NCBI GenBank assembly: GCA_038204465.1
Contig: JBBRCX010000033.1
Span: 1-43,606 of the forward strand
Length of the DNA stretch: 43,606 nucleotides
Direction: 5' to 3'
From: JBBRCX01 sp038204465
Lineage (GTDB): Bacteria; Planctomycetota; Phycisphaerae; Tepidisphaerales; Tepidisphaeraceae
The notes under the pieces are model-generated. The model did not search any database and was not told the origin of the DNA. It saw only the letters and a list, made by a program, of their open reading frames with translations. This document shows, one piece after another, positions 8,189 through 16,578 of the stretch (the first letter of the stretch is position 1; each line of letters opens with the position of its first letter). Made by a program: the position numbers and the translations under genes.

Positions 8189-9064
8189 TTGTCACACTTT
8201 GACCTTCGCATCGGGACGCTCGTTCCTGCTTCGCAGGCGGCGGCGCACATTGGGCAGATCCTCCCACACGGTTTCGAGAGCTTCGGCCTGACCTTCTGGC
8301 AAACGATCGGCGAGGTTGACCTGGAACGCACGGCCAAGGAGGTGCGGCAGGCGATCGGGGACAAGGCGGTCATCAGCTCGCTCGGATTATTCGGGAACGT
8401 GCTGCAGGATGAGGTGACGGCGAAGGACTTCGCGCGAGTGATTGACGCGGCGCGGCTGTTCAATACGGACCTGGTCGCCGGGTTTGCGGGTGCGCTGGAC
8501 GGAAAGCCATTCCCGGAGTCGCTTCCACAGTTCAAGAAGGTATGGGGCGAACTGGCGAAGCGAGCGGAGGACAAGGGGGTGCGGATCGCCTGGGAGAACT
8601 GCGATGCCGGCGGGTGGTGGCACGGGTGCCTGGTGAACATCGCACACTCGCCCTCGGCGTGGGAGGTCCTGTTCAACGAGATTCCCAGCGACTCGGTCGG
8701 GTTGGAATGGGAGCCGTGCCATCAGCTGGTTTCGCTGATCGAGCCGTTGCCGCAACTGCGGAAGTGGATGAAGAAGATCTTCCACATTCACGGTAAGGAT
8801 GCGACGGTGGCGTGGGACGTGATCCGCGAGTACGGCATCCGCGGGGGCCGGACCTACGCGTGGCACCGCACTCCTGGCTTTGGCGACACGAACTGGACAG
8901 ACGTGATCAGCATCCTGCGGATGGGCGGCTACAGGGGCTCTATCGACATCGAGGGGTGGCACGACCCGGTGTACAGGGATGAGTTGGAGATGACCGGGCA
9001 GGTGCACGCGCTCAACTATCTCAAGCAGTGTCGAGGCGGAGCGTTTGTCCCGAACCCGAAATGA
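8189..9064 (+). CDS. Sugar phosphate isomerase/epimerase-like TIM-barrel protein
   Basis: The 291-residue protein belongs to the xylose-isomerase-like TIM barrel superfamily (AP endonuclease family 2 fold). It carries IAWENCDAGGWWHG, GLEWEPCHQL, IFHIHGKDATV and GSIDIEGWHDP, which place acidic residues and histidines at the barrel's metal site. Planctomycetes encode many such proteins near Gfo/Idh/MocA oxidoreductases, where they handle sugars or sugar derivatives. Here a Gfo/Idh gene lies 1.2 kb away on the other strand. The start is TTG, supported by AAGGAG just upstream. There is no signal peptide, so it acts in the cytoplasm. Family assignment is firm and the substrate is unknown. Confidence 0.85.
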   Translation: MSHFDLRIGTLVPASQAAAHIGQILPHGFESFGLTFWQTIGEVDLERTAKEVRQAIGDKAVISSLGLFGNVLQDEVTAKDFARVIDAARLFNTDLVAGFAGALDGKPFPESLPQFKKVWGELAKRAEDKGVRIAWENCDAGGWWHGCLVNIAHSPSAWEVLFNEIPSDSVGLEWEPCHQLVSLIEPLPQLRKWMKKIFHIHGKDATVAWDVIREYGIRGGRTYAWHRTPGFGDTNWTDVISILRMGGYRGSIDIEGWHDPVYRDELEMTGQVHALNYLKQCRGGAFVPNPK

Positions 9065-9149
9065 GGATTCGCGATTTCGCAAAAAGGCGGCGAAATCGGA
9101 TCGCCCGCGAGAGGGTGAACGGATTAAGCGCAACCATTCGTGCGCGGAG

Positions 9150-9479
9150 TCAGAAGATGGGCAGGTCCGCCTGAACGAGCCTGGGCTTGCCCTCTTCCTG
9201 GTCGAGCAGGCGCGTCTTGTAGGTTGCGATGGAGACTCCGGGCATGTCGCGCAGCTCTCCGGTGTCGAGCTTGAACGCCCAGTAATGCCAGGGGCAGACG
9301 GCGCAGCCGTCCTCGATGAAACCGCCCGCGAGGTTTCCGCCGGCGTGGGGACAGGTGTTGTCGATCACGTGGATCTCTTCGCCGGTCTTGAAGACGGCCA
9401 GCTGGAAACCGCCGATCTCGACGTACTTGCCCTGCTTGTCCTGAAGTTCAGCCCATTCGCACAACGAAGTCCATGGCAT
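9150..9479 (-). CDS. Rieske [2Fe-2S] ferredoxin-like protein
   Basis: A 109-residue single-domain Rieske protein. The cluster ligands are visible as CPH (C43, H45) and CPWH (C62, H65), in the contexts NTCPHAGGNLAGG and CPWHYWAFKLDTGE. This form resembles the small subunit of nitrite reductase (NirD) and ferredoxins of aromatic-ring dioxygenases. It has no signal or membrane segment, so it is probably a cytoplasmic electron-transfer protein. It is the last gene of a minus-strand run and starts 25 bp after the lipoprotein gene. No nitrite reductase large subunit or dioxygenase oxygenase is present, so the partner is unknown. No Shine-Dalgarno is visible; it may depend on coupling with the upstream gene. 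Confidence 0.9.
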   Translation of the reverse strand: MPWTSLCEWAELQDKQGKYVEIGGFQLAVFKTGEEIHVIDNTCPHAGGNLAGGFIEDGCAVCPWHYWAFKLDTGELRDMPGVSIATYKTRLLDQEEGKPRLVQADLPIF

Positions 9480-9504
9480 AAAGGATGCTCAGTTAAACTT
9501 TCGG

Positions 9505-10251
9505 TCACTGCGCCGCGGGTGCGGGCGCCGAATCGGGCGATTGTTGCTTCGGCGTCGAAGGTGCAGGCGCTGTCGCTGGCTCCTCCGCCTGCTCCACGAA
9601 TCCCGAAAGCACATCCGCCATTCGCGTCACGATCCCGCTCACGAGCCGGACCACTTCGGAAGCCACCCATTGATGTCCCGAACCCCGCACGCTGTCCAAT
9701 TCATCCAGCTTCGCCTTCAGATGATCTACCGCGGCAGGCAGCTTCGCCTGCTGGAAGTAGTCATCCTGGGCCAGCTCCGCCACGGCGCGATAGGCGGCGC
9801 GCAAACCGGTGTCGATCGTCGGATCGGGCGAGAGCTGCGTCGCCTGTCCGAGTTGCGTCCGCGAGGCTTCGATCACATGCCGCGCGCGTTGAAAGGAGCC
9901 GCTCTGCTCCGGCCCCCCCAAGAGCGGGAGCAGTTGCGTGAGCTGGGCGAATGTTTGGGCCATCAGTTGCCGGTGCTGCTGATCGCTGCGCCCCGGCAGT
10001 TGATGGGCGATCTCGCTCAACCGCCGTGCCTGCGCCTGAAGTTCCTGTGAACGCGCCTGCAACTTGGCTGGGTCGCTCGTGACTTGCCTGGGCACCGGCG
10101 GCTTTACCTCAGTCGGCGACCGCGCCGGCGGGCATCCCGCGACCCCGAGCGGCAGCGCCAGGAGCGCCGCTATCCGGGCCAGCCGATTAGCGCCGACGGT
10201 ACAGTTCATCTTTGTGCAACCGGGGAACCCTTCACGGGCAGGATTCATCAT
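9505..10251 (-). CDS. Putative lipoprotein, helical
   Basis: A 248-residue protein with a hydrophobic N-terminal segment ending in a lipobox (LALPLGVAGC, Cys40). After this the chain is mostly amphipathic helix, rich in Gln and Ala (residues 60-200), and ends in a Pro/Ala-rich tail. I do not recognise the family. GGAG just upstream supports the ATG at 10251 or the adjacent one at 10248. A start at 10209 (MNCTVGANRL) would give a more usual signal peptide length of about 25 residues, so the start is uncertain. The gene lies 35 bp after a Gfo/Idh gene and 25 bp before the Rieske gene, which suggests one transcript. It is probably anchored to a membrane facing the periplasm. Confidence 0.65.
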   Translation of the reverse strand: MMNPAREGFPGCTKMNCTVGANRLARIAALLALPLGVAGCPPARSPTEVKPPVPRQVTSDPAKLQARSQELQAQARRLSEIAHQLPGRSDQQHRQLMAQTFAQLTQLLPLLGGPEQSGSFQRARHVIEASRTQLGQATQLSPDPTIDTGLRAAYRAVAELAQDDYFQQAKLPAAVDHLKAKLDELDSVRGSGHQWVASEVVRLVSGIVTRMADVLSGFVEQAEEPATAPAPSTPKQQSPDSAPAPAAQ

Positions 10252-10286
10252 TCAGTCTCCGCGCCGGCCCTCCCGGTTCAATCAGA

Positions 10287-11477
10287 CTACTTCATTTCCG
10301 AGACTTTGACAGGTTGCCGCAGCTGGGCGCTCACGATCGCCGCTTCCAGGACCTGCTGCGTCTTGTAGGCGTCTTCGAAGTCGGGCATCGGCACGACCGG
10401 CTCCTTCCCTGCGAGCATGTTCAACATGTCGGCGGTCTGATTGATGAACCCATGCTCGTAGCCAAGGATGTGGGCATCGGGCCACCACGCATCGGCGTAG
10501 GGGTGATCGCCGCCGTGCGTGACCATGATTCGCGTCCAACCCTGCTGCTTTCGGTCGAGGGTCGTGTCGTAGAACTCGAGGTAGTTCATGTCCTCGAAAT
10601 TGAACCGCACGCTCCCCTTTTCTCCGTTGATCTCCAGGCCGTTCTTGTTCTGATTTCCGGTCGCCAGGCGGCTCGCTTCGAAGCTGGCGACTGCGCCGCC
10701 CTTGAAGCGGGCGAGGAACAGCACCGCGTCATCGACGTCGCTCTTGCCCTTCCCCCCGCCGCCTTTGGTTCCGCCGGCGATTCCGCCCGCAGGTCCGGCG
10801 CTGGGAATGTCGCGCTCCTTCACGAAGGTCTCGGCGATCGATCCGACGACATCGGTGATCTCGTCGCCGGTGATGAAGCGCGCCATGTCGATGATGTGCG
10901 CGTTGAGATCGCCATGCGCGCCGGAGCCTGCGAACTTCTTCTGGAAGCGCCACAGCAGCGGCACCCCCGGCCCGCCCCAGTCCTGCAGATAGAACGCGCG
11001 GACGTGAAAAATGCGCCCGATCTTCCCCGCCTTCACCAACTGGTGCGCGAGCGCGACAGCCGGGACGCGGCGATAGTTGTACCAGACAAACGTTTTGCTC
11101 TTCTTCGCCTTCTTCGCGGCATCGCGCATCTGCCGGGCATCGTCAAGCGTGCCCGCGAGGGGCTTCTCGCACGCGACGTGCTTGCCCGCCTCGAGGGCAG
11201 CGATGGACATCTCGCGGTGCAGGTGGTTGGGCGTGCCGACGTCGACCAGGCCAATCTCGGGATTCTTCACCGCGCTCTTCCAGTCCGTGGAAGCGTTCTG
11301 CCAGCCCCAGCGATCCTTGAACTCCTCCAATTCGGCGCGATCGCGACCGCAGATCGTGTGCATCACCGGGAGCAGCGGGACGTCAAAGAACTTTCCGACC
11401 TTGAGGAAAGCGTTGCTGTGCGTGCGTCCCATGAACTTCTGGCCCACGAGACACACGTTGATCGGCTGTTTGGCCAT
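10287..11477 (-). CDS. Gfo/Idh/MocA family oxidoreductase
   Basis: The 396-residue NAD(P)-dependent oxidoreductase begins with a Rossmann segment (INVCLVGQKFMGRTHSNAF) and continues with the family motif HVACEKPLAG (the EKP lysine is catalytic) and WYNYRRVPAV. The C-terminal alpha/beta domain includes DLNAHIIDMARF, which carries the expected aspartate and histidine. Such enzymes oxidise or reduce sugars, inositols and related compounds. There is a Gly/Lys-rich insertion around residues 245-265 (GGTKGGGGKGKSD). The nucleotide-binding loop is VGQKFMG rather than the standard GxGxxG, so cofactor preference cannot be read. The ATG is preceded by AGGAGA at a good distance. It appears to lead a run with the lipoprotein and Rieske genes. 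The substrate is unknown. Confidence 0.9.
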   Translation of the reverse strand: MAKQPINVCLVGQKFMGRTHSNAFLKVGKFFDVPLLPVMHTICGRDRAELEEFKDRWGWQNASTDWKSAVKNPEIGLVDVGTPNHLHREMSIAALEAGKHVACEKPLAGTLDDARQMRDAAKKAKKSKTFVWYNYRRVPAVALAHQLVKAGKIGRIFHVRAFYLQDWGGPGVPLLWRFQKKFAGSGAHGDLNAHIIDMARFITGDEITDVVGSIAETFVKERDIPSAGPAGGIAGGTKGGGGKGKSDVDDAVLFLARFKGGAVASFEASRLATGNQNKNGLEINGEKGSVRFNFEDMNYLEFYDTTLDRKQQGWTRIMVTHGGDHPYADAWWPDAHILGYEHGFINQTADMLNMLAGKEPVVPMPDFEDAYKTQQVLEAAIVSAQLRQPVKVSEMK

Positions 11478-11615
11478 GCGCTATCTCCTGCGATCGATTG
11501 TCCGCTTCCGGGCTCGCCGGGCGAATCGCGGCTTATTTGCGGGCAACCCGCCCGGCAGAGCGTGCGAAGTTTAACCCCCCGCTTTTCGGATTCAAGAAAT
11601 GCCTGGAGAGTCGCC

Positions 11616-14186
11616 TCATGGGGCGGGCGGGGCCCCCGGGACCGAGTCGGGTGCCTGCACTTTTGACTCGACGTGTCGGTGATAGACGTAGGAGACGCCC
11701 AGCAGAAGGGCGCCCAGCGCGATGAACGAGAGGATGCGCCAGACCGCCTCGACGTTGGACATGTCGATGAGCACGATCTTCGCGAGCGTCGCCGCCAACA
11801 GCAGTAGGGAGGCGTAGCGCATCGGGGCGATCTTGCGCGCGAACCCGATCACGACGCCGGCAAAACCGAGCAGCGACCAGAGGACGCTCATCGCCATCTG
11901 CTTCACGATCCCCGGCTCATCGAGCCCGCCCGGGCGATGATTGGAGACGAAGTCGACGACCCGCCAGCTTTCGAAGTTCAGGAGCGCGAACAGCAGAAGC
12001 GCCGTCCATACCACCGCCGCAGAGGGGAGCGGCATGTTGTCAGGGCCTGACCATGTCTCTGCTTTCGTCAAAGGAGTTCGCGATCGAGCCGGCTTTCGGC
12101 CGAGAAGGACAACCGCCGCGCAGAGCAGTAGTCCTGCCAGGGTCATCAGATTCAGAAACGGCCTGGAAGTGTCGAGCGCTGGCTCTGTCCAGGCATTCAG
12201 CAGCGGCCCGAACTCATCGTGCAGTAACCATCTGATGGACAAGATCACCGCGAGGATCAGCGCATGGGGGCCATAGAGCAGGTGCCGTCCGAGGTCGGCG
12301 AGCAGCACCAGCCCGAAGAGCCAGACAAGGCCGGCGAGCGTAACCGCGGGTCCGCTCCATTGATCCAGAGTGGCGAGCGCGAACAGAACCGTCCCCATCG
12401 CAGCGACCACGAATCCGACCACGTCAATCGCTGCTGCTCCTGGGCCGGCGTGCTGCAGAGGTGTTGCGTAACTCAGGACGCTGGATGTCGGATGACTCGT
12501 CACATTGGTCGCACCGCCCGGCGCGCCGGCGACCCACACCTTGCGCTCGCGAACATCGGTCACCCACTGGGCCGCAGTTCCCCAGTGCACGACGGTAGGC
12601 TTTGCCCATGCGACGAGGTGAAACAGCAGCGCCGTCCCCCACATCATCAGGAGCCATCGTGACAGCGGCTGATCGCCGATCAGAAACATGGTCGTTAGAA
12701 GTGTCGGGCGATCGATCAGAAAGAGCCGGCAGGCGCTCAGCAACAGCAGCCCGATCGCCCATGGTCGCGCGGACTTCAGGTTCAGCAGCCACGCCAGCGC
12801 CGCCAGGGCCACCGCCAGCGCGAGCCAGGCAAGCGTGACGCTGAACTGGTCGAGCAGCAGTGGCGCCGCCAGGGTCACCAGCGCGGCGGCCTGCAGGATG
12901 GCGGAGTACATGAAACGCCGTGAAACCGTCAGGAGGGCGACCGCGCTTTGTGCCGCCGCCAGGGCAAGGGCGAGACGGCCCGGCGTCGCCTGCCCGAAGG
13001 GTTCCAACGTGACATAGATGCAAAGAAATGCCCATGCGGTGGCGACGAGCGCAAAGGCGGCGAGGTCCTTGTCGAAGGAGACCATCCAGAGTGGCGTGTT
13101 CGCGCTGCTCGCAATTGGGAGGCCAGCACCTTCCTCCGCGGCCGGCGCAGAGCGGGCGATCGTCCGCTGCACGGCTACGAATGATTCGAGCAGAATAAAT
13201 GCGTAAACGATGCCCGCCCAGATCAGCGCGAGCGTCCAATGGCCTTTCAGCTGGCCAAGCCCGTACCACCATGCGAAGAACCAGAGGGCGGTGGACGCCA
13301 GAACCAACCAGCGCAAGGCGCCCCATCGGTAATAGGTGAACCAGCGTCGGTCCGCATGCACCTCCTCCGGCGCCGGGATACGTTTCAGATGAGCGATGCA
13401 CAGCCCCACCGTCGTGACGAGCCCCACGTAGGTGAGCAGCGCGACAGACTTATCCTCCCCGCTGTGCAGGATCGCCGGCGAGACATAGGCGCCGACGAGG
13501 GCGATCACCGCCAGCGAGAGCAGATTGACGCGCACAGCGAGCAGCAGCCCCGCCAGTGACACGATCGCAACGCCAACAAAAGCAGCAGCGCGTGACAGAA
13601 CCGGCGGATCAAAATATGTGTGGGCAGCGAACAGGCTCGCCATGACGATCGCGATCCCAGAGCCATACAGCACCGCCGCCAGTCCGGTCATTTGTTTTTG
13701 GTAAACCCACTCGCCCAACGCACCCAGCGCCACACCGAGAGCAATTGCCACAATCACCCGCATCTGCGGCGATGGTTGGATCCATCCCTGGTTCCACGCA
13801 TACTTGAGGAAGAAGCAGACACCGAAAAGAAGCAGCAGACCGCCAACCCAGCTGGCCCATCGCTTCCCGATCATCGCCTCCCACTCGGGCTTGCGGGCCG
13901 CAGGCAGCGAAGGCAATTTGTGAATGGATGCGAATGGCGGAACCACGCCAACTGACGGTCGAGCCTCCACCGCGAGCGGCGGCGGCGCCACCGTCGGCGA
14001 GTTCATGTCGTACGTGATCGGCAACGGTGGCGGATTGACCCGTGGCCGCACGCGCGACGCCGGCGCTGGAGGCGTGCCGCTTCGCAATTGCTCAACATCG
14101 CGGCTGAGCTCTGACAGTCGCTCTTCGACGCGGGCCAAACGCGCGAGGATCTGCTCCGTTGCGTCCGGCTCGGGTGTCGTGGACAT
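11616..14186 (-). CDS. DUF2339 multi-span membrane protein
   Basis: The 856-residue protein starts with a coiled-coil-prone segment (ILARLARVEERLSELSRDVEQL, residues 13-35). A proline-rich linker follows, then the hallmark WEAMIGKRWASWVGGLLLLFGVCFFLKYAW and more than twenty hydrophobic segments to the C terminus. This is the layout of DUF2339 (predicted inner-membrane proteins of unknown function). The last hydrophilic residues (YVYHRHVESKV) are short. It begins 21 bp after the thioredoxin-fold gene on the same strand, so the two are probably co-transcribed. Nothing in the sequence indicates a substrate; a role in transport or the envelope would be a guess. Confidence 0.88.
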   Translation of the reverse strand: MSTTPEPDATEQILARLARVEERLSELSRDVEQLRSGTPPAPASRVRPRVNPPPLPITYDMNSPTVAPPPLAVEARPSVGVVPPFASIHKLPSLPAARKPEWEAMIGKRWASWVGGLLLLFGVCFFLKYAWNQGWIQPSPQMRVIVAIALGVALGALGEWVYQKQMTGLAAVLYGSGIAIVMASLFAAHTYFDPPVLSRAAAFVGVAIVSLAGLLLAVRVNLLSLAVIALVGAYVSPAILHSGEDKSVALLTYVGLVTTVGLCIAHLKRIPAPEEVHADRRWFTYYRWGALRWLVLASTALWFFAWWYGLGQLKGHWTLALIWAGIVYAFILLESFVAVQRTIARSAPAAEEGAGLPIASSANTPLWMVSFDKDLAAFALVATAWAFLCIYVTLEPFGQATPGRLALALAAAQSAVALLTVSRRFMYSAILQAAALVTLAAPLLLDQFSVTLAWLALAVALAALAWLLNLKSARPWAIGLLLLSACRLFLIDRPTLLTTMFLIGDQPLSRWLLMMWGTALLFHLVAWAKPTVVHWGTAAQWVTDVRERKVWVAGAPGGATNVTSHPTSSVLSYATPLQHAGPGAAAIDVVGFVVAAMGTVLFALATLDQWSGPAVTLAGLVWLFGLVLLADLGRHLLYGPHALILAVILSIRWLLHDEFGPLLNAWTEPALDTSRPFLNLMTLAGLLLCAAVVLLGRKPARSRTPLTKAETWSGPDNMPLPSAAVVWTALLLFALLNFESWRVVDFVSNHRPGGLDEPGIVKQMAMSVLWSLLGFAGVVIGFARKIAPMRYASLLLLAATLAKIVLIDMSNVEAVWRILSFIALGALLLGVSYVYHRHVESKVQAPDSVPGAPPAP

Positions 14187-14207
14187 GCAAAGCTTTCCCG
14201 CGTCAAG

Positions 14208-14801
14208 TCAGACCAGGTCACACGCTTCCGGCGGCATCCAATGCTCTGCCTCGCCGCGCCATTTGACGTTGCAGCCGATCGGGTTGGTCATCAGCACGGC
14301 CGGCTCGTTGCCCTTCAGGATTGCCTCGACCGCGTCCTGCAGCTCATGCGTGGTTTGCTTCCCGGGTTGGCGCGGGTTGTCGTCCATCCGTCCCGTATAG
14401 CGGAGCCGCCACGGGCCGTCCTCATCGCGGGAGAAGACGAAGTAATGCGGCGTCCTCAGGGCGCCGTAGGCTCGCGCCACGTCCTGCCTTTCATCCCGCA
14501 GGTAAGGAAAGGGAAAGCATCGGTCGCGCGCGCGTTGCACCATATTCTCAAACGAATCGTGCGGATGATTGTCGCTCTCATTGGAATTGATGCCAACCAT
14601 CTGCACATGGCGCGTCGCATACTTGAGGCAGAACTCGATCATCCGCTCCTCGCTGCCGATGACGAACGGACAGTGGTTGCACGTGAAAAACAGAACGAGC
14701 ACGCGCGCATTGGGGAAGCTCTTCAGCGAATAACGCTTGCCGTCGGTGGCGGGCAAGTCAAAGTCCGGCGCCTGTTCTCCGATCCGCAAAGTGAATGGCA
14801 T
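14208..14801 (-). CDS. Thioredoxin-fold AhpC/TSA family protein with CNHC motif
   Basis: A 197-residue protein of the AhpC/TSA (redoxin) family. It starts with the family pattern IGEQAPDFDLPATDGKRYSL and has a redox-type CNHC motif at residues 41-44 (FFTCNHCPFV). It continues with the resolving strand region (GINSNESDNHP, FPYLRDERQDVARAYGA, TPHYFVFSRD). Proteins of this type reduce disulfides or peroxides. There is no signal peptide. A TAGAAT -10-like hexamer and GGAGG lie 18-25 and about 7 bases before the ATG, giving a very short leader. The gene is divergent from glycerate kinase and is followed by the DUF2339 gene after 21 bp. Confidence 0.88.
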   Translation of the reverse strand: MPFTLRIGEQAPDFDLPATDGKRYSLKSFPNARVLVLFFTCNHCPFVIGSEERMIEFCLKYATRHVQMVGINSNESDNHPHDSFENMVQRARDRCFPFPYLRDERQDVARAYGALRTPHYFVFSRDEDGPWRLRYTGRMDDNPRQPGKQTTHELQDAVEAILKGNEPAVLMTNPIGCNVKWRGEAEHWMPPEACDLV

Positions 14802-14819
14802 GGCGAACCTCCAACGGCG

Positions 14820-14825
14820 ATTCTA
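14820..14825 (-). promoter_or_regulatory. Candidate -10 element (TAGAAT) for the redoxin gene
   Basis: On the minus strand TAGAAT precedes GGAGG and the ATG at 14801. Transcription would start about 12 nt before the start codon. No strong -35 is seen. Confidence 0.4.
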
Positions 14826-14935
14826 TCCGACCGCCTCCTCGATGCCTCTAAACTTTCAATGCTGCGGCCCTACCGGTATGACGGGGCATGGCGGTGGTCT
14901 TACGTGCGATTGATCCCGGCACCGGACCGCTTTGC

Positions 14936-16069
14936 ATGAAAATCGTCATCGCACCGGACAAGTTCAAGGGAAGCCTCGACGCGGCGGGAGTCGCTTCGGC
15001 CATCGCGCGCGGCATCCGCGAAGTCATCCCAGCCGCCGAGATCGATGAGTGCCCCATCGCGGACGGCGGCGAAGGAACGGTGGCGGCGCTGGTCTCGGCC
15101 ACATCCGGACGTTTCGTGACCGAACGCGTGGTGGGACCACTGCCGGAAATGAAGGTTGATGCGAGGTTCGGAATATTAGGGGACGGTAAGACGGCGGTCA
15201 TCGAGATGGCGGCCGCCAGCGGGTTGGCACTGCTTAAGTTGGAGGATCGAAATCCCCTCAACACAACCACCTACGGCACGGGACAGTTGCTGCTCGCGGC
15301 GGCCAACCGGGGCGTTGATCACATTATCCTCGGCATCGGCGGCAGCGCAACGATCGACGCCGGCATCGGCTGCGCGCAGGCGTGCGGGCTGCCGGTCGTT
15401 CTGCAGGAGGGCGAACCGGTCGCGCCGACGGGGCCGCTGTGCGGCCGCGATCTGCCCGCCATCGTGTTGATCAAGCATGCACGGGGTAGCGCGGTCGAGC
15501 GCTGCAGGATCACAGTCGCCTGTGATGTCAGCAATCCGCTGTACGGTCCCAACGGCGCAGCGCCGGTCTTCGGCCCCCAAAAAGGCGCCTCGCCGCAAGT
15601 CGTCGAGCATCTCGATCGAGATCTTCGGCGTCTGGCGGAGCTACTCGGCAAGACGCGTGAGGCGCAGACGCCCGGCGCCGGGGCCGCCGGCGGATTAGGT
15701 TTTGCGATGCTCGCTTTCTTCAATGCGTCGCTGCGCAGCGGCGTGGATATCGTGATCGAAGCGACGGGGATCACCGAGCGCCTCCGCGACGCGGACCTCT
15801 GTATCACCGGGGAGGGCCGCCTCGATCGGCAGAGTCTCTCGGGCAAGGCGCCGATCGGAATCGCCCGCCTCTGTAAGCGCTTGAACGTTCCCTGCATTGC
15901 ATTCGTAGGCTCGGTAGGCGAGGGCGCCGATGCCGCCTTTGCCGAGGGAATCATTTCTTACCACTCCATCAATGACGGCTCGCTCAGCGTCGAAGAATCG
16001 ATGCAGCGCGCCCCCCAACTCCTTTCCAGCGCGGCCTCAAAGCTGCTTCGCCAGGGCACTCTATTTTAG
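14936..16069 (+). CDS. Glycerate kinase (GlxK/GarK family)
   Basis: Phosphorylates D-glycerate with ATP, in this family usually to 2-phosphoglycerate, linking glyoxylate or sugar-acid breakdown to glycolysis. The 377-residue product starts MKIVIAPDKFKGSL, the standard N terminus. It contains CPIADGGEGT, IGGSATIDAGIGCAQACG, GAAGGLGFAMLAFF, DLCITGEGRLD and GKAPIGIARLC, all family signatures. Length is normal. The frame is open upstream to 14888, but the ATG at 14936 matches the conserved N terminus. It is divergent from the redoxin gene and no other glyoxylate-pathway gene is adjacent. The choice between 2- and 3-phosphoglycerate as product follows the family and is not visible directly. Confidence 0.93.
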   Translation: MKIVIAPDKFKGSLDAAGVASAIARGIREVIPAAEIDECPIADGGEGTVAALVSATSGRFVTERVVGPLPEMKVDARFGILGDGKTAVIEMAAASGLALLKLEDRNPLNTTTYGTGQLLLAAANRGVDHIILGIGGSATIDAGIGCAQACGLPVVLQEGEPVAPTGPLCGRDLPAIVLIKHARGSAVERCRITVACDVSNPLYGPNGAAPVFGPQKGASPQVVEHLDRDLRRLAELLGKTREAQTPGAGAAGGLGFAMLAFFNASLRSGVDIVIEATGITERLRDADLCITGEGRLDRQSLSGKAPIGIARLCKRLNVPCIAFVGSVGEGADAAFAEGIISYHSINDGSLSVEESMQRAPQLLSSAASKLLRQGTLF

Positions 16070-16200
16070 CCGTCCCACGACTCCTTCGAACAGGGTACGT
16101 TGAGTGCTCGTATCGATGGGCACATTACTGCGTTGCCCGAGCCTGCAAGCATCGGCCTGCTGAGCCTGAGGGTGCTGGCTGCCTCGCGCCGTCGACGCCA

Positions 16201-16386
16201 ATGATCCGCATCCGCGATATCCCCGATCCGGAACTTCGCCAGCGCATTCTCATTGCGCTTGCCGACCGTCGCGGTTGTTCAGTCGCATCCATTCCAGGCT
16301 GGTTCGAGCTCGATGACGCAGACTATGTCGACCTGCTCTACGACCTGAAGGGCGAGCAATCCGACGAAGACGACCCCAGAATGTGA
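16201..16386 (+). CDS. Small hypothetical protein
   Basis: A 61-residue frame, MIRIRDIPDPELRQRILI onward, with a short helix-rich N-terminal part and an acidic C terminus (DDADYVDLLYDLKGEQSDEDD). Third codon positions are strongly G/C-biased, as in neighbouring genes, which favours real coding. I recognise no family. It lies 131 bp after glycerate kinase and 192 bp before mutL on the same strand. An overlapping minus-strand frame of 107 codons (16279-16602) is less likely because it runs into the mutL start. Confidence 0.4.
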   Translation: MIRIRDIPDPELRQRILIALADRRGCSVASIPGWFELDDADYVDLLYDLKGEQSDEDDPRM

Positions 16387-16566
16387 TGAAGAGATTCCCG
16401 CCGGGATCCCGAACGTCCCAAAGCCGCGAAGAACAGCCTGGCCAGCGATGAAGCCGGGATCATCAGGATTGTTTGCGGCTTCGCAGTTCGTCCGCTCCGA
16501 GCTTCCCGGATGTGTGTAACCTGTGTGGCTGCCTCCGATCGGCTTCGTGCGTCTACGGTCTGACCC

Positions 16567-16572
16567 TATAAT
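16567..16572 (+). promoter_or_regulatory. Perfect -10 (TATAAT) placed for a leaderless mutL mRNA
   Basis: TATAAT is followed by six bases and then the GTG of mutL at 16579. A sigma70 start would fall on the start codon itself. There is no Shine-Dalgarno sequence. The -35 region (TTCGTG at 16544-16549, 17-bp spacer) is weak. Confidence 0.55.
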
Positions 16573-16578
16573 CGCCCC

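Noticed and set aside
10212..11666. Long plus-strand open frame opposite the Gfo/Idh gene
   Set aside because: An antisense shadow; the minus-strand protein has the EKP and Rossmann motifs.
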